Positions 27,287 through 36,106 of a stretch of 36,283 nt of DNA are shown here, piece after piece. The notes below the pieces were generated by a model. That model had not been told where the DNA came from, ran no database searches, and saw only the letters and a program-made list of their open reading frames with translations. Source of the stretch: Ruminococcaceae bacterium UBA1734 (GTDB taxonomy: Bacteria > Bacillota > Clostridia > Oscillospirales > Acutalibacteraceae); assembly GCA_002315765.1 (NCBI GenBank), contig DCIE01000039.1, positions 1 through 36,283 on the forward strand, in the 5' to 3' direction. The stretch's first letter is position 1; the number at the start of each line of letters is the position of its first letter. The position numbers were made by a program, and so were the translations under genes.

Positions 27287-30109
27287 TTACCTATTGGTAT
27301 ATTGCTCCCATTTTCTTGCAATCTCATCATCGGCTTCTTTGCCGTATTGCATCATCATATCTTTAGTACTTTTTGATGTATTAACCACATTCCAATAAGC
27401 CTGATATATTGAACGGGAAACATAATAGCTTCCGGGGTATTCGGGGATTTCCTCAACCTCTTGCCAAGCATTTAACAGCTCGTCGAGAGAATTATCATCC
27501 CAGTCAAGCCCTTTGATTGCCTCTACATTAGAAAGCGGGACTCTTCCTGTAGGTCCGAGAATTGTTTCCAAATCGTTTGAATAATTTAGTTGCGTTTCCG
27601 TATCGGTCCACCATTTAAGAAATTCCCAAGCAAGTTCGGGATTTTTTGACATTTTCATTATTGAACATGCTGTTCCGCTTCCTGCCGAGGTATGAGATAT
27701 GGTTCCATCGCTTTTTGTCGTGCCGGGAATAGCGGTAAATTCCCATAAACCGTCTAACTCGGGAGCTGCAACCTTTAATGTGGTGTAAAGCCCATATCCT
27801 GCAATTCCCATAGGGGTTGTACCGGTCCTAAATCTATTATAAAAATCCATAGTTTTCGGAAATTTAAGTTTTGTATAATAATTTGTCCATTTCTCAAAAA
27901 CCTTCATTGAATCAGCAGAAAGTAGGTTTGTCTTTTTACCGTTTGGCTCATATAATTTAATGCCGTTTTGTAATAATAGGCTTGGGAAGATATTATTTGA
28001 ACCAACACCTGCATTTGCCTGAGATACATCGGTTACGGCTGTACTTGGCAAATAAACATTCATATTATTTCGCATTAACAGTTTTGCCGCCAAATCAAAC
28101 TTTTCCCATGTCGTAGGCACAGAAATGCCGTATTCTTTTAAAACATCTTTGCGGTAAAACAAAACGAAAAATGACTGAGAATCAGGAAGTGCATAAAGTT
28201 TATCCTTGTACCAATACGGTGTATCGGCACCCTTCATAAATCTCGTTAAAACTTCCTTGTAATCGTCAAAAGAAGATAAATCGTATAACACTCCGCGCAT
28301 TGCCAAATTAACCGGCTCTGAACGGGCATGTCTCAGTAGGCAATCCGGACCTTTTCCTGATAAAACAGCCTGAATTACCGAAGCATTAACAAGCTTGATG
28401 TTTACTGAAATTCCGGTTTTCGGAGTAAACGAACGTTCAACCAATGAACTCAATACCTGAGCCTGGTCTCTACCCCAGTTTACCCAAACATCAATGGATT
28501 TTTCGCTATTCGAAGATGAAATAGATGAATAATCATTTGAGAATGAAATTAAAAATCTAACAATTGAAAATTTTATTTTTTCGGCTAAAGAAACCTTATT
28601 AAACACCTTTGTTTCTTTCGGAGAATAAAGAATTAATTTATCCAAATCAAGCGGCATTGACCTTAAATCCTGCAAAACCGAAGAAACAGAGCAATAATTT
28701 GTATAATAATAACTCTTATACCTATGAGCTTCAAACTTGTTGTCGAGCATTTGGTTGATAACCTCAACCATATTGGTAATAACCGAATAGTTTGAACCGG
28801 ATTTCTCGCCGGTTATTTCCAACAACTTATCGCCCGACCGTTTCAAAATATCACGGATATTCTTAAGGCGGGATTCCATATCGCCTATTTGCTTGAAAAG
28901 GTTATAATCTCTGTATATATCAACCGTTTCGCCGGTAATTTTTGTAATATCAATATAGAGTTCACCCATTAAAGAAACAGCATTAGTAAGCATTTGCCGT
29001 ACTTCTCCCATTTCACCGGAAGTTACGGTCATTGAAATTTTATGGACTCCGGCAGAAAAATAAATATAATACGGATTGCTGTTTTCGTCGGAGAAAATTC
29101 CCTCTTGCCATGTGTCATCATAATTAAAACCGATTGTTTGCGCTTCTTTAAACGGAGATTTACCGTCAATTAATAATGTTCGATAACTTTTGCTTCCTAT
29201 AATTGTATTTTGTCTGAAAATATATCCCAAGCAATAGTATCCTTCTTTAAGCTCAGGAGTGTTCCAAGTTAATGTATCGCCGACAGCACTCCAATTTCCA
29301 CCGATATAATTAATCATCCTCTTTTCGGGATTGTGTGGAGTTACTGTTGTTGAGGCTGTATCGGATTTTCCTATTAGGAAATAATTCGATTTAATTTTTG
29401 CATCTTCACCCTCAATTATTATAGGATTACCTGAATAGTATTTTGACTCATCATTTTCCTTGCTGTATTTTTCAGCATCGGCAGTTGAAGCAAAGCTGAA
29501 ATCCTTTATGCTTAATTTTCCTTTTACCGGAATTAAAGAAATATCGTGTGTTCCTTTTTTAAGATAAACATAAAATTTATCATGAAAAGTTACAGCATCG
29601 TCAATTGCTTCATTATAACAGTAGTCGTCATATAAAATTTGCGACGGTGAGTATTCATTACCCATATCATCAACATTTTTCTCGTTTTCGTCATCGCACC
29701 ACATACGGGGAAATTCAAACTTTGATGCGTCTGAATAAGGATAATTTCCGTCAATTTTCAATCCTATATTAATGTCGCCCATAGAATTGTCAAGGGCTTT
29801 ATATGTCATTCCGATGCCGTAAACACCTGACGATTTAATATCAATTTTAAAATTAACCGGGGTCTTATCAAGAATGGCATTATTTAATTTAACCGATACG
29901 CCGTTATTTGAAAAATTTTCGTTTTTATATTTCGAAATATAGTTTGTATATGAATTATCGTCATCATTATTCAAATAGGTTTCGGTATTGGAAACAGAGG
30001 AATTTATATCATTATTTTCCGTGTCGGCATAAGCAACACCGACATTAGATAAAACGAAACTTATTATCATTAAAATGCCAAGAAAAATACTAATAATATT
30101 TCTTTTCAA
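27287..30109 (-). CDS. Very large extracellular solute-binding protein with N-terminal beta modules
   Basis: At 940 residues it is about twice the usual length. It starts at TTG (30107-30109) with GGGGAT 7 nt upstream. A signal peptide ends near VAYADTE; no lipobox cysteine is present. Residues about 40-210 and 225-385 look like two beta-sandwich carbohydrate-binding-type domains (VKLNNAILDKTPVNFKIDIK; IIIEGEDAKIKSNYF). Residues about 385-520 are mostly helical. Residues about 530-940 are a family 1 solute-binding protein (VWVNWGRDQAQVLSSLVERS, YALPDSQSFFVLFYRKDVLK, NPELAWEFLKWWTDTETQLN). The retention mechanism is unclear; the N-terminal domains may hold polymeric substrate. It serves the permease pair that follows. 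Confidence 0.88.
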   Translation of the reverse strand: MKRNIISIFLGILMIISFVLSNVGVAYADTENNDINSSVSNTETYLNNDDDNSYTNYISKYKNENFSNNGVSVKLNNAILDKTPVNFKIDIKSSGVYGIGMTYKALDNSMGDINIGLKIDGNYPYSDASKFEFPRMWCDDENEKNVDDMGNEYSPSQILYDDYCYNEAIDDAVTFHDKFYVYLKKGTHDISLIPVKGKLSIKDFSFASTADAEKYSKENDESKYYSGNPIIIEGEDAKIKSNYFLIGKSDTASTTVTPHNPEKRMINYIGGNWSAVGDTLTWNTPELKEGYYCLGYIFRQNTIIGSKSYRTLLIDGKSPFKEAQTIGFNYDDTWQEGIFSDENSNPYYIYFSAGVHKISMTVTSGEMGEVRQMLTNAVSLMGELYIDITKITGETVDIYRDYNLFKQIGDMESRLKNIRDILKRSGDKLLEITGEKSGSNYSVITNMVEVINQMLDNKFEAHRYKSYYYTNYCSVSSVLQDLRSMPLDLDKLILYSPKETKVFNKVSLAEKIKFSIVRFLISFSNDYSSISSSNSEKSIDVWVNWGRDQAQVLSSLVERSFTPKTGISVNIKLVNASVIQAVLSGKGPDCLLRHARSEPVNLAMRGVLYDLSSFDDYKEVLTRFMKGADTPYWYKDKLYALPDSQSFFVLFYRKDVLKEYGISVPTTWEKFDLAAKLLMRNNMNVYLPSTAVTDVSQANAGVGSNNIFPSLLLQNGIKLYEPNGKKTNLLSADSMKVFEKWTNYYTKLKFPKTMDFYNRFRTGTTPMGIAGYGLYTTLKVAAPELDGLWEFTAIPGTTKSDGTISHTSAGSGTACSIMKMSKNPELAWEFLKWWTDTETQLNYSNDLETILGPTGRVPLSNVEAIKGLDWDDNSLDELLNAWQEVEEIPEYPGSYYVSRSIYQAYWNVVNTSKSTKDMMMQYGKEADDEIARKWEQYTNR

Positions 30110-30133
30110 AATAAATATCCCCTGTTCTGTATT

Positions 30134-31486
30134 TTAATAAATCCATTTAATTAATTTCGGATTTTCGTCAAATAGCAATATGTAATCTTTAAATTCTTTT
30201 TCGTTGGTAGCTATTGTGTCTTTACCTTTTATTATATGGGTAAATTCAGCCTTTTCGGTGGGCAATTTTTGATAATACGAATTGGCTTTAAGAGTTATTC
30301 CCGATTGCTCATTTGGACCCAACATATAAATATAAAAACCGTTAGAGCAATCCAAAATATTATTCTCGATAATAAAATCGGAAATATCCTGATATTTTCT
30401 GTTCCAACCAAGAAGCAAGGCCTGGTCCTCTTTATCAAATCGTTGAATTCCACCCCAACCGTAACCGCAAAATCTTATTATATTGCCGTAATAAACAATA
30501 TTCTTAATACGCGGAGGTATTGTATCATTTGCATTTCCTGCCCAATATTCAATATTCATTGAGCAATACTCAATTAAATTATTTTTGAATATAATATTTT
30601 CAAAAATCGGACCACCGTCTCCAAAGCCCTGAAAGGTCAAAGCTGCATCGAAGATTTGATAAATATAACAATTCTCAACGGTAATATTCCTGCATTGATA
30701 CCAAAATTCAGCTGCGTTGCCATAGCGAAGAGGCTTGTTGTCTCTCATTTCGAATATTTTTCCGCCCTGCCATCCCATAACGCAGTCGGTAATTGTAATA
30801 TCATTACATTCACCAAGCAAAAAAGCACCCTGAGTAAAATACTTAAACTCAATGTTATCAATTGACATTCCGTCAATAAAACTTGCCCTAAACGCAATTC
30901 CTGTAGTGGCAATTTCTATTTTTTTAAAAACATTACCCGGATTTCCTGACGACAATTTTAAATACAAAACACCGTTGGCATAATCGTGATAAAAATCGCC
31001 GTCTTGGGACATTTCTTCAAAGGTAAAACACCAATTCCCCAAAAATGTATCATCATCAAAGGAAATCAACGAAGCTCTTTGCTCTCCCTTAAGTTCGGTT
31101 TTCCAAACAAAGTCTACATTGGTTTTATCCCAAAAAGTTTCGTCGGCATAATTTTTAAGTGAACCGAAAAATGACGGTTTATTGCCGTATCCGAAAGCAC
31201 CGTAATGCACTCCGGGCTTTAACCAAAGCATACCCTCAAGTCTGAATACCGAGCCGCGTTCAAACAAAACCGAATCACCGGGGTTTATCTCAAGTTTTTC
31301 TATTGCTTCAAGTGAAAACTTTTTAATTTCCGAAGAATTTCCATTTGAAAAATTATCACCATATTGAGAAAAATAATATGTTTTTCCACCATCATATTCC
31401 CTATCCGCAGAATTAAGTATTCTGCTTTTCGACTCTTCGGCTTCTCTATTTGCTCCGCCGAAAATCGGTTTTACCTCTTGAAGCAT
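30134..31486 (-). CDS. Right-handed beta-helix protein without signal peptide
   Basis: The 450-residue protein starts at ATG with AGGTGAT about 5 nt upstream and begins MLQEVKPIFGGANREAEESK, with no signal peptide or membrane segment, so it should be cytoplasmic. It is homologous over its length to the C-terminal third of the dockerin protein and to the adjacent lipoprotein: PGDSVLFERGSVFR, GAFGYGNKPSFFGSLKNYA, RYGNAAEFW, YIYQIFDAALTFQG, NLIEYCSMNIEYW, GWGGIQRFDKED. The conserved Asp and Glu in the last motifs are candidate catalytic residues. Beta-helix folds include polysaccharide lyases and several GH families; no family is assigned. It would act on imported oligosaccharides. Confidence 0.8.
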   Translation of the reverse strand: MLQEVKPIFGGANREAEESKSRILNSADREYDGGKTYYFSQYGDNFSNGNSSEIKKFSLEAIEKLEINPGDSVLFERGSVFRLEGMLWLKPGVHYGAFGYGNKPSFFGSLKNYADETFWDKTNVDFVWKTELKGEQRASLISFDDDTFLGNWCFTFEEMSQDGDFYHDYANGVLYLKLSSGNPGNVFKKIEIATTGIAFRASFIDGMSIDNIEFKYFTQGAFLLGECNDITITDCVMGWQGGKIFEMRDNKPLRYGNAAEFWYQCRNITVENCYIYQIFDAALTFQGFGDGGPIFENIIFKNNLIEYCSMNIEYWAGNANDTIPPRIKNIVYYGNIIRFCGYGWGGIQRFDKEDQALLLGWNRKYQDISDFIIENNILDCSNGFYIYMLGPNEQSGITLKANSYYQKLPTEKAEFTHIIKGKDTIATNEKEFKDYILLFDENPKLIKWIY

Positions 31487-31501
31487 TAAATCACCTATTA
31501 T

Positions 31502-33304
31502 TTATTTTTTTACCCACTCTACGATAGCCGTTGCGTCAAACCTCTTAATTGCCTTCTTTAGGTTAATTAAGTCGGAAGCAAAAAGCATTTGAGCATCGTC
31601 TGCACTGTTTTTAAACTCTCTCAAAACTTCGTTGGTTGTTCTGTAGCTTTCATTAACATATATCTTGTTATCACTAATTTTATAGCAGGAATTCAATTCG
31701 TCCGGATTTATCTTCCAGTTAATTATTTGCCGTCCCGGACAGTCGATTGTATTATTCGTAAAGGTTATTTTATTGAGGATTTTCATATCGTGGGTTTTAG
31801 CGTAAACCACTCCTTCAATTCCTCTGTAACCGGCATCATCGGCACGGGTTCCCCAACCAAGAGAAGTAAACCTGCAAATGTTGTTTTTTATAACAAAACT
31901 GTCAACCTCGGCTCCTGTATGCCAAAATTCAAAATCGGCATTATTATACTCAAGCAAGTTTCCGCTGATAAGGTTATTGTTATACTTAATTCCGTTACCG
32001 TTATTTGTATCCTGTCCCTGCCATGTAATAGCCGTATCAAATATTTGGTAAATGTAATTGTTAGTTATCTTCAATCCACTCATACCGGTCCACGCTTCAA
32101 TTGCATTTCCCAATCTTACATTACCGTTATTTGTTCCTCCGATAAAACCGATTTCACAGTTCGAAACGGTAACATTTTCGTTATATCCGTCTGCACGGAT
32201 ACCGTATGAACCGCTGTACCTTAAGCAAAGATTGTCGATAATTACATTTTTTGCATATTTGTTTACAACCATAATCTTAATATCGGGGCAAATCTCAATA
32301 GACTTATACACTTTAGAAGGATTTCCCTTATCACAATAAAGATAGATTGTAGACTCGGTTGAATCTAAATAAAACTGTGTATTCTCGCTTAATGTTCTGA
32401 GGCTTGGCTTTAAATATCCGATTTTTTTACCGTTGTCAAAATAAATACTGCAAGCAGTACTATACAAGAATTTTGCTTTCCAAACATTTTTTCTTTTTGA
32501 CGGTTGCCAATCCACATTTGAATAATTTGAAGGAGATGCATAAATTTTAGGCTTATCTCCCTTGCCGTAAGAACCGTATGTAATGCCTGATGAAAGTTCC
32601 AAAGATTGGTCTATACGGAAAATTCCGCCTCTTTCAAAGAGAATAGCATCTCCCTGTTCAATATCAACATAACCTAAATGACCGATGGTTCTAAAAGGAG
32701 TTTCGGGAGTTTTTCCGTCGTTGTTATCATTTCCTCCCGGAGAAATATAGTATTTTGTACCTTTGATTTTATAAATATCTTCGGTATTCTTGGTATTAAG
32801 AATACTATTTCTTAATATATTTGCATCCTTCTCGTACTTGCCTACTAAATTTGTACTTAATCCGGCAGGATTTTCAGTATATCTGATTTCATTAGCGTCA
32901 GTTCTTGCCTTTGAGGTTGATTTTGAAATATTATACGAAATATCGCCCTTAAGCGGGTCTGCACTTTGCGCCTTTGATGATGAGCTAACTTTACTTTTTG
33001 TATTAGCATCGGCGGATGTTTGCACCTTTGAAGTTACAAAAACAGTATCGCCGTCATCGGAAGAAAGGTCGGTATCTTCGCTTGACTCGTCTTGAGAACT
33101 TAATTTACTTTCATCACCCGAAGAGGTTGAATCCTGATTGGTTGAATCGGAAGAGGTGCTGTTACTTGAAATCTCAGACTTTTTTGAATTGTCGGAATTT
33201 TCACCCTTACAGGCAACCAAAAATATCATTAAGATTGCCATAGAAAGTGCTGATAATTTCCGAATATTTCTAATAAAGGTTTTTGAACTGAAAAATCCTT
33301 TCAT
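31502..33304 (-). CDS. Surface lipoprotein with right-handed beta-helix
   Basis: The protein has 600 residues from the ATG at 33304, with AAGGAG about 7 nt upstream; an ATG 16 codons earlier would start inside a hairpin and lacks a site. The signal peptide ends in the lipobox LVAC (Cys32). A Ser/Asp/Thr/Lys-rich linker (about 33-160) lifts the domain off the membrane. The beta-helix domain (about 185-600) starts KYYISPGGNDNNDGKTPETP and carries GDAILFERGGIFR, VRLGNAIEAW, YIYQIFDTAITWQGQD and ADFEFWHTGAE, as in its two paralogues here. Its C-terminal FDATAIVEWVKK matches IDATATTQWVA of the dockerin protein. It is a probable surface polysaccharide lyase or hydrolase, and lies downstream of the first solute-binding lipoprotein after a hairpin. 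Confidence 0.82.
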   Translation of the reverse strand: MKGFFSSKTFIRNIRKLSALSMAILMIFLVACKGENSDNSKKSEISSNSTSSDSTNQDSTSSGDESKLSSQDESSEDTDLSSDDGDTVFVTSKVQTSADANTKSKVSSSSKAQSADPLKGDISYNISKSTSKARTDANEIRYTENPAGLSTNLVGKYEKDANILRNSILNTKNTEDIYKIKGTKYYISPGGNDNNDGKTPETPFRTIGHLGYVDIEQGDAILFERGGIFRIDQSLELSSGITYGSYGKGDKPKIYASPSNYSNVDWQPSKRKNVWKAKFLYSTACSIYFDNGKKIGYLKPSLRTLSENTQFYLDSTESTIYLYCDKGNPSKVYKSIEICPDIKIMVVNKYAKNVIIDNLCLRYSGSYGIRADGYNENVTVSNCEIGFIGGTNNGNVRLGNAIEAWTGMSGLKITNNYIYQIFDTAITWQGQDTNNGNGIKYNNNLISGNLLEYNNADFEFWHTGAEVDSFVIKNNICRFTSLGWGTRADDAGYRGIEGVVYAKTHDMKILNKITFTNNTIDCPGRQIINWKINPDELNSCYKISDNKIYVNESYRTTNEVLREFKNSADDAQMLFASDLINLKKAIKRFDATAIVEWVKK

Positions 33305-33324
33305 CACGGATCTCCTTAATTGCG

Positions 33325-33346
33325 GGTGTCGGAATAAACCGACACC
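33325..33346 (-). other. Intercistronic hairpin after the solute-binding lipoprotein gene
   Basis: GGTGTCGG (33325-33332) and CCGACACC (33339-33346) form a perfect 8-bp stem with a 6-nt loop. On the minus strand no T tract follows (CGCAATTAAGG), so it is not a standard terminator. Its position right after a binding-protein gene suggests mRNA 3'-end protection, giving excess binding protein as in malE operons. Confidence 0.6.
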
Positions 33347-33362
33347 TGACAAAATTTATTTA

Positions 33363-34877
33363 TTATTTTTTAAGATTACCGAGAGCCTCGTTGTATCTTG
33401 TTACCATTTCATCAATTTCAGAAGCATTACTATCTATAAAGCTCTTAACTTGATTTCCTTGTTTGCAGTAAATGCCGTTTTCTCTATTTGAGAAGTTTTC
33501 ACCACCGTCTCCGAGAGACCAAATGGTATTTGTTTGTTCCATACACCAGTTATATACCTCTAAGTTCTGTTCATTACAGAAGAAGTTTGATAAAGCATAA
33601 TTTGAACCGTCAAGGAAGTATCTTAAGAAATACGGTACGGCTTCGGGGTTTTTAGCACCTTTGGCAATTCCGTAAGCTTCATATTCATCACGGCCTTGAT
33701 AATATGTTGATTGTCCGTCAACAGAAGGCATCGGAACGGCATAGAATGTTCCGTCTGCTTTCAAAGTACCGAAATAGGAGTTCTTTCTTCTTGCATATAC
33801 CGAAGCACCTGCATAGAACAAGCTCTTACCGGCATCAAATATTTCAGCGCGGCCTTCTCCGAACATTTTGCTTGAATTAAACAAATCGGCAATTTCAATT
33901 GTAGAAGTAAGATATTTGTTATTCTTTATGTTGCTTACATATTTTTTGCCGTTATAACCGATAGGTCCTGCTACACCGTAAAGTTGGTTCCAAGCGTAAT
34001 ATGTCCAACCAACACAGGCAAAAGACTCCTTTGAAGCCTCTTGATATTTCTTACACATATCTTTAAATTTACTTACTGTCCACTTACCGCTTTTCCAAAG
34101 CTTATATGGGTTTTCAAGATCGTATTTGGATATTAACGACTTGTTGTAGAACATCATTGTAACCGAGCCTAAATGGGTATTTTTAAGACTTGTTGCATAA
34201 GCAACTCCGTTTACGGAATAATCTTTCATCAAAACTTGGTCCCAAGCACTATCGGAAAAATCATAATTTGTTGTGGAAAGTGGTTGGAAAGACATAAGTC
34301 TTGTGGAAGACGGTGTTCTTGTTCTTACAACATCAGGAGAACTACCTGAGGCAATAAGAGAAGCAAGGCGGGTTGTATAAACCTCAAAGTTTATGGTCTT
34401 CCATTCAACCTTAATTCCTGTCTTCTTTTCAAAATCGCTTATTACGGTTGGCGCACCTGTATATTCAGATGCAGGGTTCCAGTTATACATTGTAACTGTT
34501 GTTCCCTTTAATTTCTTCGGTACGGTGGATAACACATTCTTAATGGATTTTCCGCCAACCTTATTCTCTTTCGGTGTAACACTGTTACCGTTTGTGTCAT
34601 CCGTATCGGTATCATCATTGGAGGTACCTTTGGTAACAGTTTTCTTCTTGGTGGTTACTTTTTTGCCGGAATTACTTGTTGTTGCATCGGCATCATCACC
34701 GGTATTGTCTGCATCATCACCGTCATCTTCAACAACGGTTGCATCATCGGCAAAGAAATCGTCATTAACAGTATCATCTGTCTTATTGTCCTCTTTCTTT
34801 GAGCCACATCCCACAATTGTCAAGACCATAACTAAAGCCAAAACCAATGTGAGAAATCTTTTAAAATTTGTTTTCAT
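33363..34877 (-). CDS. Extracellular sugar-binding lipoprotein (ABC family 1)
   Basis: The protein has 504 residues from the ATG at 34877, with AAGGAG 7 nt upstream; a second ATG two codons earlier is too close to that site. The signal peptide ends in the lipobox TIVGC (Cys24). A long Asp/Thr/Asn/Lys linker (about 27-110) precedes a family 1 solute-binding domain: TVTMYNWNPASEYTGAPTVI, DFEKKTGIKVEWKTI, ASGSSPDVVRT, MMFYNKSLISKYDLENPYKLW. It captures an oligosaccharide for a permease pair of which only the MalG half (34916-35863) is adjacent. It is followed by a hairpin that may raise its mRNA level over downstream genes. Confidence 0.92.
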   Translation of the reverse strand: MKTNFKRFLTLVLALVMVLTIVGCGSKKEDNKTDDTVNDDFFADDATVVEDDGDDADNTGDDADATTSNSGKKVTTKKKTVTKGTSNDDTDTDDTNGNSVTPKENKVGGKSIKNVLSTVPKKLKGTTVTMYNWNPASEYTGAPTVISDFEKKTGIKVEWKTINFEVYTTRLASLIASGSSPDVVRTRTPSSTRLMSFQPLSTTNYDFSDSAWDQVLMKDYSVNGVAYATSLKNTHLGSVTMMFYNKSLISKYDLENPYKLWKSGKWTVSKFKDMCKKYQEASKESFACVGWTYYAWNQLYGVAGPIGYNGKKYVSNIKNNKYLTSTIEIADLFNSSKMFGEGRAEIFDAGKSLFYAGASVYARRKNSYFGTLKADGTFYAVPMPSVDGQSTYYQGRDEYEAYGIAKGAKNPEAVPYFLRYFLDGSNYALSNFFCNEQNLEVYNWCMEQTNTIWSLGDGGENFSNRENGIYCKQGNQVKSFIDSNASEIDEMVTRYNEALGNLKK

Positions 34878-34915
34878 ATACATTCTCCTTTTTATTAAAA
34901 TCGCCATAGCGAATA

Positions 34916-35863
34916 TTAACCGACTATACCGCTTGTTGCAATACTTGCCATAAATTTTCTTTGTACTGCAATATAGAAAACCAACATCGGAAGTATAAAT
35001 AACAAGCATCCCGACAGTATCATAGGAACATTTAAGTATCTTGCAGTTTCAACGCTAAGCCCTAAAGTATCCGTAATACTGTAAACGCTGAAATTGTTTA
35101 TTGCTACCGACAATGTAGGTTCGTTCATATACATTTGAGCAAGATAATAATCATTCCAATGCCAAACTATTGAAAACAGCAAAACAGTTATGGTAGCCGA
35201 TGAAGAAGACGGAACAACTATCTCAAAAAATGTTTTCCATGCACCTGCACCGTCAATCCAAGCCGCTTCCTCAAGTTCTTTAGGCAAACCCTTATAGAAC
35301 TGGGAATAAATATAAATAAACAGTCCGCCCTTTAACCCTACTCCTGCAAGAGCCGGCAGGTAAAATACAAAAGGTGAGCCCACAAGATTAGGTCTTATAT
35401 CCTTGCCGACAATTTTTGAAATCAATCCGAGAACTCCGAAGAAATCCATATGGCTGTAATTAACATAACTCGGAATAATAATCATCATTGAAGGAACTAA
35501 AATATTAATTATCATCAGGGCACTCATCAATGCTTTGCCTTTTAGTTCAAATCTTGCAAGACCGTATGCTGCAACTGCACAGGAACAAAACTGAATTAAA
35601 GAAGCTACGATTTCATACACAACGGTTCTTGTGGCAGTGTGCTTAATATCAAAAACCTTAAACGCATCAACAATGTTACCGAAGTATATGGATTTCGGCA
35701 CCCATGTTACCGTTGCATCATAGGCATTTGAAAGGTCCTTTATTGAATTTACGATTATGTAAATAAAAGGATATAGCAAAATGTAACTTATGGAAAGGAA
35801 AAAAACATATCGAAAAATATACGATAATATTTTTATTAACACTTGCTTTTTGTCTTTTACCAC
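34916..35863 (-). CDS. Carbohydrate ABC transporter permease, MalG type
   Basis: This is the first gene of the long leftward cluster. It has about 315 residues, six membrane helices, and the EAA loop ELEEAAWIDGAGAWKTFFEIVV, a near-consensus MalG motif. The start is taken as GTG at 35863, with GGGAG 9 nt upstream; TTG at 35872 is possible but lies 1 nt from that site. No MalF gene adjoins it. Together with the lipoprotein downstream (33363-34877) it probably works with the MalF-type permease at 20151-21038. Confidence 0.9.
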   Translation of the reverse strand: MVKDKKQVLIKILSYIFRYVFFLSISYILLYPFIYIIVNSIKDLSNAYDATVTWVPKSIYFGNIVDAFKVFDIKHTATRTVVYEIVASLIQFCSCAVAAYGLARFELKGKALMSALMIINILVPSMMIIIPSYVNYSHMDFFGVLGLISKIVGKDIRPNLVGSPFVFYLPALAGVGLKGGLFIYIYSQFYKGLPKELEEAAWIDGAGAWKTFFEIVVPSSSSATITVLLFSIVWHWNDYYLAQMYMNEPTLSVAINNFSVYSITDTLGLSVETARYLNVPMILSGCLLFILPMLVFYIAVQRKFMASIATSGIVG

Positions 35864-35981
35864 AGACCTCAACTCCCACGAAATCTACTTTTTAACAAAT
35901 TAAATTATTTAATATATATTAGCATTATAAACATATTAGTGTTTCTTTTTCATAACATTTCGTTAAAAACCCACATTTATT

Positions 35982-36009
35982 ATTATACTCATATCTTCAA
36001 TTATAACAA
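35982..36009 (-). promoter_or_regulatory. Probable main promoter of the polysaccharide-utilisation cluster
   Basis: On the minus strand there is a TTGTTA -35 box (36004-36009), a 16-bp spacer and a perfect TATAAT -10 box (35982-35987). The start of transcription would be near 35975, leaving a leader of about 110 nt before the first permease gene. No terminator or riboswitch structure was seen in that leader. Confidence 0.55.
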
Positions 36010-36032
36010 TTGCAAAAAGTTGTAAATAGTTA

Positions 36033-36062
36033 GCATTTTGTTGCATCTTTGTGCGTTTTTTA
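36033..36062. promoter_or_regulatory. Three 10-bp phased repeats, candidate regulator site
   Basis: GCATTTTGTT, GCATCTTTGT and GCGTTTTTTA follow each other at exactly one helical turn, between the two divergent promoters and about 25-55 bp upstream of the leftward -35 box. That is a usual place for AraC-type activator half-sites. The evidence is pattern only. Confidence 0.35.
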
Positions 36063-36106
36063 AAAAAATCGCCTTATTTTTCACATTTTTACATTAATTT
36101 GTACAA

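Noticed and set aside
31589..32209. 206-codon plus-strand open frame
   Set aside because: It lies fully antisense to the beta-helix lipoprotein, has no good ribosome binding site and no family resemblance; it is a shadow of AT-rich coding DNA.
34393..34953. 186-codon plus-strand open frame rich in Val and Ser
   Set aside because: It is antisense to the Asp/Thr/Asn-rich linker and signal peptide of the binding lipoprotein; the composition is explained by the complementary codons.
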